Notes: generated by a model not told the origin, from the sequence alone. Counted from the first letter of the stretch, positions 7,001 through 15,024 are shown. The stretch is 19,082 nt of DNA from an uncultured Oscillospiraceae bacterium (GCA_947522735.1 CANNTZ010000048.1:1-19082); one strand, 5' to 3'. Translations and numbers: made by a program.

Positions 7001-7540
7001 ATGTATTCCCACGCAGACACACTTGCCCCCGAGCTTCCGAAGCAGCCCGGCGGGCCTGCCCGCGCAACGGCGGACGCCGCAAAAACCGGAGAGGAGAAGC
7101 CCTCTCCCGAAAAAATACTTGCCGAGATAGCACAAAACAGCCGTATTCAGGCGGAAAACTCCCGAAAGCAACTGTTTTACGTCCGCATCTGCGCGATAGC
7201 GCTCGCGGCCATATTCGTCGCCGTGATTATCTGCGCGGCTCTCGTCGTTCCAAGGACAGTCCGCGTGCTCGACAACGTGAACGCGCTGTCCGACCGTCTG
7301 GACAACCTTGACCTTGAAGCGGTGCTCGATGACGCGGCACGTCTGCTGGAGACGATAGGCCCTGTCGCCGACAGGCTTGAGCCGCTGATGGACAGCGTGA
7401 ACGACACCGTACTGGAGGCCCAGAGAGACATGGAGCAGGCGTTGCGCGCAATACAGTCCATCGACATCGAGACACTAAACGACGCCATCGCCGATCTCGC
7501 CGCCATTGTCGAGCCGCTTGCGCGCCTGTTCGGAAAATAA
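7001..7540 (+). CDS. Single-pass membrane protein with a helical, coiled-coil-like C-terminal domain (unknown function)
   Basis: I do not recognise a named family. The product is 179 aa. A Pro/Ala/Lys-rich cytoplasmic N-terminus (1-57) leads into one membrane helix at about 63-83, rich in Ile and Ala and ending LVVP. A C-terminal region of about 95 residues follows with heptad-like Leu/Ile/Val spacing (LSDRLDNLDLEAVLDD, then LEPLMDSV), which suggests a helical bundle or coiled coil outside the membrane. The start is uncertain: ATG 7001 lies 12 nt after a weak GAAAGAG, and an in-frame GTG at 6989 would add four residues. It follows the USP-like gene by 40 nt. Its last 66 nt overlap the 3' end of spoIIP on the other strand. 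Confidence 0.65.
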   Translation: MYSHADTLAPELPKQPGGPARATADAAKTGEEKPSPEKILAEIAQNSRIQAENSRKQLFYVRICAIALAAIFVAVIICAALVVPRTVRVLDNVNALSDRLDNLDLEAVLDDAARLLETIGPVADRLEPLMDSVNDTVLEAQRDMEQALRAIQSIDIETLNDAIADLAAIVEPLARLFGK

Positions 7541-8809
7541 TACCGGCACCTGCACATTTCCGCCTGTCGCGGCGTTTCCCGACGCCGCACCGGCGGTCTT
7601 TTTTTGCGGTGATATGAGCGCCGCGAGCGCGCGCCCGATGAGCCGAGCCGAATATTTAGCCTCGTCAAGGGTGTTGCCGTGCGAGCCGACCTCGATGAGC
7701 AGCGCGCCGGGCGAGAGATCCATGTTGTATTTTCGGTAGCAGAAGAATACCGGCCGTGTCAGCCCCGGGAACATCGCCTCCATTTTGTCCTGAAGCGCCG
7801 CTGCAAAGCGCAGATTGGAGAAATAGTCCGGCATGTTCATTGTGCCGTCGTCGCAGCCGGAGATTATCATCACCTGCGCCGCCGTGCGCCCGTCGATATC
7901 CGCCGCCGCCTTGATTATGCGCCCCTTCTGCGGCTCTATCGCATCGCGGTGTATATCCAGCACGAACTGGATGGACGGGTACAGCTTGAGATATTTCTTC
8001 ACCGTCTCGGCGCTGCGCTCATAGGAGCCGTTGTAGGACGGGTCGTCGTGCAGCACCGCCGCCTGAACCGCCGGGACGCCGTTTTCACGCAGAGCCTCGA
8101 GCAGCTCCGCGCCCACCGAGACCATATTCTCGCTCGTGTCGGTGCTGCGGAAGGTGTAGCTGCGGTCGTAGCGTCCGTCGCCGTATTTTTCGTAGCTCTC
8201 GGTCGCGTGGGTGTGGACGATCAGCACCACCGGCTCATCCCCGTCCGGCTCAAACGGCTGCGCCTCAAACGGCACGGCAAGCTTCTCCAATATCCTCTCG
8301 CGCGAGAGCCTCGTGCAGTTTTTGATTATCCCGCTGCCGTGCGCTATGTATATGCCGCCGTCCGAGGCGGTGTATTTTTTTACCACCACCGTCCCTGCGT
8401 TTCCGGGAGCTATTGCCGGCAGCTCCTCGTTCCCGCCGGACTGCTCATTGGCGTTTTCATCGGCGCGCTCCTCCGGCTGCGACGGCGTTTCCCCGCTTTT
8501 TTCTTCCGCCGATCCCTTGTCCTCTCCGGCGACGGTGCCGTCCGTCAGCTTGGAGCCGCTATCCTGCTGCGAGGACTGCTCCTGCGGCGGCTCCGGCTGC
8601 GCTTTTTCGTCCGGCTGTGCGTGTGCGAGCAGCGCCGGAGCGCCCTGCGGCATCCCAAGCAGCACCGAGGCGAGCAGTACCCCCTTCATGCCTCCTGCCG
8701 CCCTTATCAGCGCAACCAGCATTGCCACCGCAAGCAGCAGCGACGTCGCGTTCTTTATCTTCAGCCTCTTTTTTCTCTCCCGCTCCGCCGCGTAGGTCTC
8801 CGTAAGCAT
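7475..8809 (-). CDS. spoIIP: Stage II sporulation protein P (SpoIIP)
   Basis: SpoIIP is a peptidoglycan amidase and endopeptidase that works with SpoIID and SpoIIM to thin the septal wall and drive engulfment of the forespore. The product is 444 aa from the ATG at 8809, chosen because GGAGG lies 9 nt upstream; the frame extends to 8878 with a poorer site. Order: basic N-terminus, hydrophobic segment(s) at about 20-55, a Glu/Gln/Ser/Pro-rich linker to about residue 145, then the amidase_3-like SpoIIP domain. Zinc and catalytic candidates are His199 and His201 with Glu204 (VHTHATESY), His287 (DIHRDA) and Glu373 (LIEVGSHGN). The domain ends near residue 402. The last 42 or so residues are Gly/Ala-rich and are encoded across the neighbour's terminator and 3' end. 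No clear promoter, including a sigma-E type, was found upstream. Confidence 0.95.
   Translation of the reverse strand: MLTETYAAERERKKRLKIKNATSLLLAVAMLVALIRAAGGMKGVLLASVLLGMPQGAPALLAHAQPDEKAQPEPPQEQSSQQDSGSKLTDGTVAGEDKGSAEEKSGETPSQPEERADENANEQSGGNEELPAIAPGNAGTVVVKKYTASDGGIYIAHGSGIIKNCTRLSRERILEKLAVPFEAQPFEPDGDEPVVLIVHTHATESYEKYGDGRYDRSYTFRSTDTSENMVSVGAELLEALRENGVPAVQAAVLHDDPSYNGSYERSAETVKKYLKLYPSIQFVLDIHRDAIEPQKGRIIKAAADIDGRTAAQVMIISGCDDGTMNMPDYFSNLRFAAALQDKMEAMFPGLTRPVFFCYRKYNMDLSPGALLIEVGSHGNTLDEAKYSARLIGRALAALISPQKKTAGAASGNAATGGNVQVPVLFSEQARKRLDNGGEIGDGVV
7569..7605 (+). terminator. Rho-independent terminator of the USP/membrane-protein unit, inside spoIIP
   Basis: GCGGCGT and ACGCCGC form a perfect 7-bp stem with a 6-nt loop (7569-7588). 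A second overlapping small stem, CCGC-ACCG-GCGG, ends at 7596, and a run of seven T follows at 7599-7605. It lies 29 nt after the plus-strand stop at 7540 and within the antisense of spoIIP codons for the tail. The smaller stem next to the T-run is the likelier active hairpin. Confidence 0.65.
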
Positions 8810-8898
8810 CCATCGTTTCCTCCGCCGTCTCTTTATTCCGATGTAAATATATATGACGGCTCCCTCGCGGATAGACATGCTCCGCCCGGAGCGGCCCG

Positions 8899-8944
8899 CG
8901 ATATGACAATATTATTTTTTTCAAATTGTAAGTATTTCATATCG
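8899..8944 (+). promoter_or_regulatory. Inverted repeat upstream of the ABC-operon promoter (possible operator)
   Basis: CGATATGA (8899-8906) and TCATATCG (8937-8944) are perfect 8-bp inverted arms with 30 nt between, centre to centre 38 bp, close to 3.6 helical turns. The right arm ends 17 nt before the -35 box. The position suits an activator, and the AraC-family protein of the operon is a candidate, but nothing in the sequence proves binding. Confidence 0.35.
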
Positions 8945-8960
8945 AACGAAGTAATTTTTA

Positions 8961-8989
8961 TTGTTTTATATTGCTGTCGCTGCTATAAT
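8961..8989 (+). promoter_or_regulatory. Sigma-A type promoter of the ABC operon
   Basis: TTGTTT (8961-8966), a 17-nt spacer, and TATAAT (8984-8989), preceded by TG in the extended -10 position. The predicted start is near 8996, with a leader of about 27 nt to the ATG at 9023. Confidence 0.8.
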
Positions 8990-9022
8990 TTAACCGTAAA
9001 AACGACACGGAGGTAGTCGCGC

Positions 9023-9958
9023 ATGAGAAAAACGACGTCCAGCCCGCGCATGTCCAGATTCAAACGTATTCTTATGAAAAACTATCAGTTTTATCTGCTG
9101 GTGCTTCCGGCTGCGGTGTTCACCCTCATCTTCTGCTACATACCGATGTACGGCGCACAGATCGGCTTCCGGGATTTCCAGCTCCATCTCGGTTATTTCG
9201 GCAGTCCATGGGTTGGCTTCAAGCACTTTGCCCGCTTTTTCAACGAACCGGACTTCTGGCGTCTCATCAGGAATACGATGCTCATCAACCTCTACTATAA
9301 CCTCTTCTCCACGACAATGGAGCTTCTCTTCGCCCTGATGCTCAACGAGGTTGCCAACCAGCGCTTCAAGAAAACGGTGCAGATGATAACCTACATGCCG
9401 CACTTCATCTCGACAGTTGCGATATGCGGAATGATACTGCTGCTTTTGCAGCGCGAGACCGGCCTTGTCAATCTGCTCAGAGCAAATCTGTTCGGCGCGG
9501 AGGGCTACAGCTTTATCACCGACCCCAGGTGGTTCAAAACGATATACACCCTCTCAGGCTCGTGGCAGAGTCTCGGCTGGGGCAGCATCATCTTTGTTGC
9601 GGCGCTCTCCGGCGTCAGTCAGGAGACGGTGGAGGCGGCGGTCATCGACGGCGTCAACCGCTTCCAGAAGATATGGTACGTCGATATCCCCGGCATCCTG
9701 CCGACGATAGTCATAATCACAGTGCTGAATTTCGGCAGCCTGCTTGGCGGCGGCTACGACAAGATACTTCTGCTGCAAAACCCGCTCAACCTCGAATCCT
9801 CCGACGTCCTCGCGACGTTTATCTACCGGTTGGGCATCAACAACGCGCAGTTCAGCTATTCCACGGCAATAGGCCTGTTTAACTCGGCAATAAACATTCT
9901 TTTGCTCGTCGGCTTCAACAGGCTTGCCTCGCGGCTGACAGAGACCTCGCTGTGGTGA
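9023..9958 (+). CDS. ABC sugar-type transporter permease, LplB-like
   Basis: This is one half of the membrane channel of a CUT1-type carbohydrate importer. The product is 311 aa. Six hydrophobic segments are visible, the first at about 23-45 (LLVLPAAVFTLIFCYIPMYG), which is a hallmark of the LplB/YtcP-partner permeases. The ATPase-docking EAA loop is EAAVIDGVNRFQKIWYVDIP near residues 205-224. The ATG has GGAGGT 9 nt upstream. It is the first gene of the operon, 19 nt before the second permease stretch. LplB-like systems in Clostridia take up oligosaccharides of plant, mucin or host glycan origin; the substrate here is unknown. Confidence 0.95.
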   Translation: MRKTTSSPRMSRFKRILMKNYQFYLLVLPAAVFTLIFCYIPMYGAQIGFRDFQLHLGYFGSPWVGFKHFARFFNEPDFWRLIRNTMLINLYYNLFSTTMELLFALMLNEVANQRFKKTVQMITYMPHFISTVAICGMILLLLQRETGLVNLLRANLFGAEGYSFITDPRWFKTIYTLSGSWQSLGWGSIIFVAALSGVSQETVEAAVIDGVNRFQKIWYVDIPGILPTIVIITVLNFGSLLGGGYDKILLLQNPLNLESSDVLATFIYRLGINNAQFSYSTAIGLFNSAINILLLVGFNRLASRLTETSLW

Positions 9959-9977
9959 CGAAAGGACGGTGCACAAA

Positions 9978-10886
9978 ATGGCTGTATCAGCAAGAAGCCG
10001 CGGAGACAAGGCGTTCGACGCCGTAAACACCGTGCTGCTCATATTCATCGCGCTCATCGTCGCTTATCCTCTCTATTTCACGCTGATAGCCTCGCTGAGC
10101 AATCCCTACTCCGTCTCGCGCGGAGAGGTCATCCTCATGGTGAAGGACTTCACTCTTGAACCGTATACCAATATTTTCCGCAACGATGATATTTGGCTCG
10201 GCTACGCAAACTCAATAATCAACACGCTTCTGGTCACGATATACAACCTCGCGCTCACGATCCCCTGCGGCTATGTCCTCGCGCGGCGCGAGGTGTTCGG
10301 CAAAAAGGTGATAATGACCTACTTCATCATAACGATGTACGTCGGCGGCGGAATGATTCCCGGCTATCTGCTTGTCAAGCAGCTCGGCCTCATCGATACG
10401 CGCTGGGCGCTGATAATTCCCGCAGGCTTCAGCGTATACAACATGATAATCACCCGCACCTTCTTCATGAGCAACGTCTCGGAGGAGCTTTATGAGGCGG
10501 CACGCATCGACGGCTGCGACGAGATCAACACCTTTTTCCGCATCGCGCTGCCGCTTTCAAAGGCTATCGTCTCCGTTATCGCGCTGTATGTCGCGGTCGG
10601 GCACTGGAACGACTACTTCGGAGCACTGCTGTATATCAGCAGCAAGCGGCTGTTCCCGCTTCAATACGTGCTGCGCAACATACTCATCTTAAACCAGCAG
10701 ATGAAAAACATCATCACGGCGTCGATGAGCTCCAAGCTGGTCGAATCGGTGCGCCAGCGCTCGCTGATGGCGGAGGGCATGAAATATTCCACCATCTTCA
10801 TCTCGTCCCTGCCCATGCTGATAGCCTATCCCTTCGTACAGAAATATTTCATCAAGGGCGTGATGATAGGAGCTCTCAAGGGCTGA
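9978..10886 (+). CDS. ABC sugar-type transporter permease, LplC/YtcP-like
   Basis: This is the second channel subunit of the importer, 302 aa from the ATG at 9978. An in-frame GTG at 9969 would add three residues; the AAAGGA site at 9961-9966 is better placed for the ATG. The N-terminus reads ARSRGDKAFDAVN, followed by about six membrane helices. The EAA loop is EAARIDGCDEINTFFRIALPLSK near residues 172-194, and the C-terminal PMLIAYPFVQKYFIKGVMIGALKG ending is the family signature. It lies 19 nt after the LplB-like gene and 69 nt before the binding-protein gene, with a stem-loop between. Confidence 0.95.
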   Translation: MAVSARSRGDKAFDAVNTVLLIFIALIVAYPLYFTLIASLSNPYSVSRGEVILMVKDFTLEPYTNIFRNDDIWLGYANSIINTLLVTIYNLALTIPCGYVLARREVFGKKVIMTYFIITMYVGGGMIPGYLLVKQLGLIDTRWALIIPAGFSVYNMIITRTFFMSNVSEELYEAARIDGCDEINTFFRIALPLSKAIVSVIALYVAVGHWNDYFGALLYISSKRLFPLQYVLRNILILNQQMKNIITASMSSKLVESVRQRSLMAEGMKYSTIFISSLPMLIAYPFVQKYFIKGVMIGALKG

Positions 10887-10899
10887 CCCTTGTTTGCCG

Positions 10900-10923
10900 C
10901 TCCGGCTTTGCAAAAGCGCGGAG
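10900..10923 (+). promoter_or_regulatory. Stem-loop between permease and binding-protein genes
   Basis: CTCCG-GCTTT pairs with AAAGC-(G)-CGGAG, ten base pairs with one bulged G and a GCA loop. No T-run follows, so it is probably a partial attenuator or an RNA end that protects or separates the permease and binding-protein messages. Confidence 0.45.
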
Positions 10924-10935
10924 TTGTGATAGAAT
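10908..10935 (+). promoter_or_regulatory. Possible internal promoter before the binding-protein gene
   Basis: TTGCAA (10908-10913), a 16-nt spacer and TAGAAT (10930-10935) could give extra transcription of the binding protein. It overlaps the stem-loop. One hexamer is imperfect, so this is tentative. Confidence 0.3.
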
Positions 10936-10955
10936 AAAATTCAGGAGGAACGAAC

Positions 10956-12623
10956 ATGAAAAAACTGCTCGCCATTCTGCTGGCGCTGCTGATGCTCCTG
11001 TGTCTGTTCGCAGGATGCAAGGGCGGCACGCAGCAATCCAAGACCGAATCCAAGACAGACGGACCCACCGAAAATAACCCGCTTATCAACACCGATTCGC
11101 TCTTTCCCGTCGTAAATAAGCCCGTTACGCTGAAGCTCGCCGTCACCGTCGGCCCAACAAACGAGGATCCGAACAAGATGTGGTTCTTCAAGTATATGAC
11201 CAAGGAGACCGGCGTAAAGACCGAGTACATGGTTCTTCAGCAAAACGCGTTGCAGGAGAAGATACCGATCATGCTCGCAACCGACGATCTGCCCGACGTT
11301 TTCTTCGGACAACGTTTCACAACCACCGAGATCATGAAGTACGGCAAAGCAGGCAGCTTTGTTCCGCTCAACGACTATATCGAGCAATACGGCGACATGA
11401 TAAAGGAAAAGATAGACATGGTGGAGGGCGCATGGGCCGGCATTCATTGCCCGGACGGCAACATATACTCCCTGCCGAGCCTCACCATCGCCTTCTCCTC
11501 AAGCGGCAACGGCCTCTCCCTCAATGAAAAGTGGATGAAGAACCTCGGGCTTGAGAATCCCGAGACAGTGGACGACCTTTATAATGTTCTCAAGGCCTTC
11601 AAGGAGCAGGACGCGGACGGCGACGGCGATCCGAACAACGAGATCCCCCTCACCGGCTCCTCCACCGAAATGCCGCTGCGCTACTACCTCCTTCAGGCGT
11701 TCGGCTTCATCGGCTATGGCGACATCTGCCTCACCCGTGACGGCGACGCCTGCTACATTCCGCTCCACAAGAAATATTACGACTACCTCGTCTATATGAA
11801 CAAGCTCTGGAGCGAGGGGCTTATCGACCCCGACTACTACACCCAGAACCAGCAGTCCATATATGCCAAGGGCGAGCAGCAGAAATTCGGCGCTTTTCCC
11901 TTCTGGGCCGCATATTACTTCACCGAGGATTGGCAGGACTGGGAGCTCATAACCCCAACCGTTGAGAAAGCCGGACAGGAGCCTCTGACATTTCTCAACA
12001 CCCCATATGATCTTGGCCGCTACACCGTCACCAAGGCCTGCAAGAATCCCGACGTAGCGGTTCGTTGGGCCAACCTCTTCTATACTCCCGAGGTCTGCAA
12101 GCTGGTAATGTATGGCCCGGACTACGGCAGCGAGGACGACACCGACGGCACCGGAACCATCCTGACCTTTGACGAGGACGGCGCGATGAATGAGGATCCC
12201 CCCGCGTGGGATCCCGACGAGTTCGGCCTTTGGGACTGGTACTGCCAGAACGGTCCCGTCACCTCCGCTTTTTGCTTCGCGCTCGACGAGCCTTATCAGT
12301 TCCAGGTGCTCTATAACGCCACTCCGTTCAAGAGCGCCCTGCCGGAGGAGGCTATCTGGCGCGACCAGTATCTCGCGAACGTAGCCGACCACCGCACCCC
12401 CATCTATCCCCCGGTCTATCTCTCCGAGGAGAACGTCAACCGCGTCGACGAGCTTAAAACTGCGCTGAACACCTATGTGGAAGCTATGGAGGCGAAGTTC
12501 ATCATCGGCACCGAGCCGCTCTCCAACTATGACGCCTTCGTTCAGCAGCTCAAGACTCTCGGCGCCGAGGAATACCAGAAGATCTATGTCGACGCCTACG
12601 CCGACTATCTTGCAAACAAATAA
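10956..12623 (+). CDS. Extracellular solute-binding lipoprotein, LplA-like
   Basis: This protein binds the sugar outside the cell and delivers it to the permease pair. The product is 555 aa. Residues 1-20 form a lipoprotein signal peptide ending in the lipobox LFAG with Cys21 as the acylated residue, followed by a polar Ser/Thr/Lys linker. The large two-lobed periplasmic-type fold of the family (about 550 aa, as in LplA/YtcQ) includes the early VTVGPTNEDPNKMWFF segment and Asp/Trp-rich stretches typical of carbohydrate contacts. A run reading DADGDGDPNNEIPLT near residues 222-236 has the look of a calcium loop, which is common in these proteins. The ATG has AGGAGG 8 nt upstream, the best site of the operon, matching the usual excess of binding protein. 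Confidence 0.94.
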   Translation: MKKLLAILLALLMLLCLFAGCKGGTQQSKTESKTDGPTENNPLINTDSLFPVVNKPVTLKLAVTVGPTNEDPNKMWFFKYMTKETGVKTEYMVLQQNALQEKIPIMLATDDLPDVFFGQRFTTTEIMKYGKAGSFVPLNDYIEQYGDMIKEKIDMVEGAWAGIHCPDGNIYSLPSLTIAFSSSGNGLSLNEKWMKNLGLENPETVDDLYNVLKAFKEQDADGDGDPNNEIPLTGSSTEMPLRYYLLQAFGFIGYGDICLTRDGDACYIPLHKKYYDYLVYMNKLWSEGLIDPDYYTQNQQSIYAKGEQQKFGAFPFWAAYYFTEDWQDWELITPTVEKAGQEPLTFLNTPYDLGRYTVTKACKNPDVAVRWANLFYTPEVCKLVMYGPDYGSEDDTDGTGTILTFDEDGAMNEDPPAWDPDEFGLWDWYCQNGPVTSAFCFALDEPYQFQVLYNATPFKSALPEEAIWRDQYLANVADHRTPIYPPVYLSEENVNRVDELKTALNTYVEAMEAKFIIGTEPLSNYDAFVQQLKTLGAEEYQKIYVDAYADYLANK

Positions 12624-12647
12624 CCCTTTTCCCCGAGGATATCACAA

Positions 12648-12676
12648 AGGCTGCGCGCTCATCCGGCGCGCAGCCT
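12648..12676 (+). promoter_or_regulatory. Perfect 11-bp hairpin between binding-protein and regulator genes
   Basis: AGGCTGCGCGC pairs with GCGCGCAGCCT across a 7-nt loop. No T-run follows, so it is a likely 3' stabiliser of the binding-protein message and a brake on read-through to the regulator, rather than a complete terminator. The next gene starts 43 nt later. Confidence 0.6.
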
Positions 12677-12719
12677 GACGGCGCTTATACGCGGCGACAA
12701 TTTTTACCGGAGAGATAAT

Positions 12720-14942
12720 ATGAGCTTTCAGAGATTATTCAAAAATTACTCACTGCTCGCGCGCCTCGCCTTCAGTGCGCTGTGCGTTATCTGCGTTCCG
12801 CTGCTGGTTTTTGCGTGGGTCTCGCTGGATCAGTCCAGCCGGCGGCTTACTGAACAGGAAAATGTGCGTCACCTCCAGATAGCCGGGCAGTTCAGCAGTT
12901 ATTTTCAGGCTCAGCGCACCAACATGGTCGCCATCGCCGCACGCATGACCTACGAGGACGACATCTCCGCGCCGTTTCTCTGGGCCGACAAATACGACGA
13001 GATCGAGATGATCAAGACGCTGAGGCACTATTGCAACCTCTCGTCCATCTCCGTCAACTGCTATCTCTACTTTCGCGGCTCGGATTTTCTCATAGGCTCC
13101 GACTGCAAATACGACCGCGACATCTTTTTTTCTGATACGCTCGGCTTTGTCCGCAGCGAGCGCGCCCGCGAGCAGCTCAGCTTCGCCCTCGATGAGGCTG
13201 ACGGGCCGACGACCTTTACCAACTCATCCGCCCCTGACGAGCGTTCCTGCATGTATGTCTCCGTCCCGTTCACCCTTTCCCGCCAAAACGATTCCGTCGT
13301 GCTGTTCGTCGTGAACCGCCTTTCGCTCAACGATTCTTTTCTCGGCGAGCTGAACAGCGGCGTCTACGAGCTTTACGTTTTCGACAGCGACGACCGCCTG
13401 CTTGTCTCCAACGCCGGAACCCTTTACCCGTATCTTGATTCCCCTGCGCTCGCCGAATTTCTTGCGAGCTCCGGTTCCTCCTGCCGCTTCGCTCTCAATG
13501 ACGGCGAGCGCACGCTGTACAAGATCCACAACTCGCAGCTTGACATGAGCTTTGTCACCATGCCGGTCTCGGACGCCGTCAGCGACGCGCTCTCCTCCTT
13601 CTACCGCCTTGCCCGCCTGATGATATTACTGCTAACGCTGCTTATGCTGTTTTTACTTGCGGCGTTCGTCTATATCAACTACAAGCCGGTGCTTGAAACC
13701 ACCCGGCGCATCCGCAGCCGCTACGGCGGCGACTATGACATGGGAGGAGAGCTTGATTTTATCGAATACGCTTTCGACCAGAAGTTCAGCGAGAACGCCG
13801 CCATGCTCGACCAGCTTGCCGAGCAACAGCTACAGCTCATCGATTATACCGTCAAGAGCATCCTCTCCGGCAAAACGCCGACCGACGATGAGCTGCTCCG
13901 CTGCGGGCTTTCGCCCACGCAACAGAATTATCTCGTCCTGAGCGTCCGCACAATGACCGGCGAGCCGCCCGCCGGTATAAATGACGGGCTTCGCTTATCG
14001 CTCAAGGCATTGGCCGCGGAGCTGTGCGGCGCGGAGCTGTGCATAATAGACAGCGTCGAGGATTGCATCGTGCTGCTGTTTTCCCTTGACGCGCTCGACG
14101 GCGAGCTGCTCTCCCGCGTAGCCGCGCCCGTCTATGACACTCTGCACGCCGCGCTTGATTGTCCGCTGATTCTCGGCGCAGGCACCGTCGAGTCGTCCCG
14201 CTCGCGCATCTGCACCTCCTATATCAACTCAACCATTGCCCTCGAACACGTATCGCGCCCCGGTATATTCCGCTTTGAGGATATAGTCGCATTTGAAAGC
14301 AAGCCCGAAGCCTATCCCGCCGAGTCTGCTCTGCACTTCTACCAGTACATCCGCCAAGGAGACTGTGCCTCTGCAATGAAGGAATACGACGCCGTAATCG
14401 AACACGTCTCCGGAATCCGCTCTACGGTGTTCGAGCACTACGTCCGCTACGACGTTATCACTTCCTTTCTCAAGACGCTGAACGAGCTGTCGGTGCCGGT
14501 CAGCCCCGACGAGCGCTCGGAGCTGCTCGCCCTCGGCAGCTATCCCGAGCTGCGCGAAAACGTTGCAGCGATAACCGCGCGCGCCTGCGGCGAGGTCATC
14601 GAGCGCCGCCGCAGCTTCAATCAGACGCGCATGGGGCGCATCGTCGATTACATCGGGAAAAACTCCTCCGACCCAGAGCTCGGTCTGCCGATGATAGCGG
14701 CGCATTTCGGGATGTCAATGTCGTCGCTGTCCAGCGGCTTTAACGAGGCGATGGGACGCGGTCTGCGCGAATACATCGTCGAGCGCCGTCTGGAGCACGC
14801 GAAGGCGCTGCTGACAGAAAGCCGGTTCAGCATCAAGGAGATTGCCGTGCGTGTCGGCTTCCGAGACGTCTCCTATTTTATCAAGCTCTTCAAGGCTGCA
14901 ACAGGCTGCACGCCGGTCATATATCGTGAAACCTCAAAATGA
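12720..14942 (+). CDS. Membrane-anchored AraC-family transcriptional regulator
   Basis: The product is 740 aa and combines a sensor and a DNA-binding domain. Membrane helix 1 is at about 12-34 and helix 2 at about 297-322, enclosing an extracellular domain of about 260 residues of the kind seen in Cache-bearing regulators; its fold is inferred, not seen. A cytoplasmic linker (about 325-620) resembles the middle part of YesN/YtdP-like regulators. The C-terminal AraC domain covers about 640-738, with a first helix-turn-helix at LPMIAAHFGMSMSSLSSGF and a second at SIKEIAVRVGFRDVSYFIKLFK. The ATG has GGAGAG upstream. It is the last gene of the operon, so it probably senses the imported glycan or its breakdown product and activates the promoter at 8961. 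It has no kinase or receiver domain, so signal passing is likely within one polypeptide. Confidence 0.93.
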   Translation: MSFQRLFKNYSLLARLAFSALCVICVPLLVFAWVSLDQSSRRLTEQENVRHLQIAGQFSSYFQAQRTNMVAIAARMTYEDDISAPFLWADKYDEIEMIKTLRHYCNLSSISVNCYLYFRGSDFLIGSDCKYDRDIFFSDTLGFVRSERAREQLSFALDEADGPTTFTNSSAPDERSCMYVSVPFTLSRQNDSVVLFVVNRLSLNDSFLGELNSGVYELYVFDSDDRLLVSNAGTLYPYLDSPALAEFLASSGSSCRFALNDGERTLYKIHNSQLDMSFVTMPVSDAVSDALSSFYRLARLMILLLTLLMLFLLAAFVYINYKPVLETTRRIRSRYGGDYDMGGELDFIEYAFDQKFSENAAMLDQLAEQQLQLIDYTVKSILSGKTPTDDELLRCGLSPTQQNYLVLSVRTMTGEPPAGINDGLRLSLKALAAELCGAELCIIDSVEDCIVLLFSLDALDGELLSRVAAPVYDTLHAALDCPLILGAGTVESSRSRICTSYINSTIALEHVSRPGIFRFEDIVAFESKPEAYPAESALHFYQYIRQGDCASAMKEYDAVIEHVSGIRSTVFEHYVRYDVITSFLKTLNELSVPVSPDERSELLALGSYPELRENVAAITARACGEVIERRRSFNQTRMGRIVDYIGKNSSDPELGLPMIAAHFGMSMSSLSSGFNEAMGRGLREYIVERRLEHAKALLTESRFSIKEIAVRVGFRDVSYFIKLFKAATGCTPVIYRETSK

Positions 14943-14949
14943 GCGCGGC

Positions 14950-14986
14950 AAAAACGCCGCCGGATACTGCCTCCGGCGGCGTTTTT
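14950..14986. terminator. Strong bidirectional terminator between the ABC operon and tsf
   Basis: AAAAACGCCGCCGGA and TCCGGCGGCGTTTTT form a perfect 15-bp stem with a 7-nt loop. A five-T run follows on the plus strand and, by symmetry, a five-T run follows on the minus strand. It therefore serves both the AraC gene (ends 14942) and tsf (ends 15025). Confidence 0.9.
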
Positions 14987-15024
14987 AATGCTTCAATATC
15001 GGTGCGCCCATGCTGTGCGGTAAA

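Larger units (their letters stand above)
8810..9022. other. Divergent intergenic region between spoIIP and the ABC operon
   Basis: The 213-nt gap holds no gene. It contains a small hairpin GCTCC-GCCC-GGAGC at 8879-8892, a seven-T run at 8915-8921, an 8-bp inverted repeat (8899-8906 and 8937-8944), and the ABC-operon promoter at 8961-8989. I could not find a convincing spoIIP promoter on the minus strand. Confidence 0.6.

Noticed and set aside
8810..8960. Sporulation sigma-E promoter for spoIIP
   Set aside because: AT-rich pieces resembling CATA-type -10 boxes exist but none has a matching -35 at the required spacing.
7679..9016. 445-codon plus-strand open frame opposite spoIIP
   Set aside because: It reads the complement of a strongly conserved gene; the Arg/His-rich product is typical of a high-GC shadow frame and it runs through the ABC promoter.
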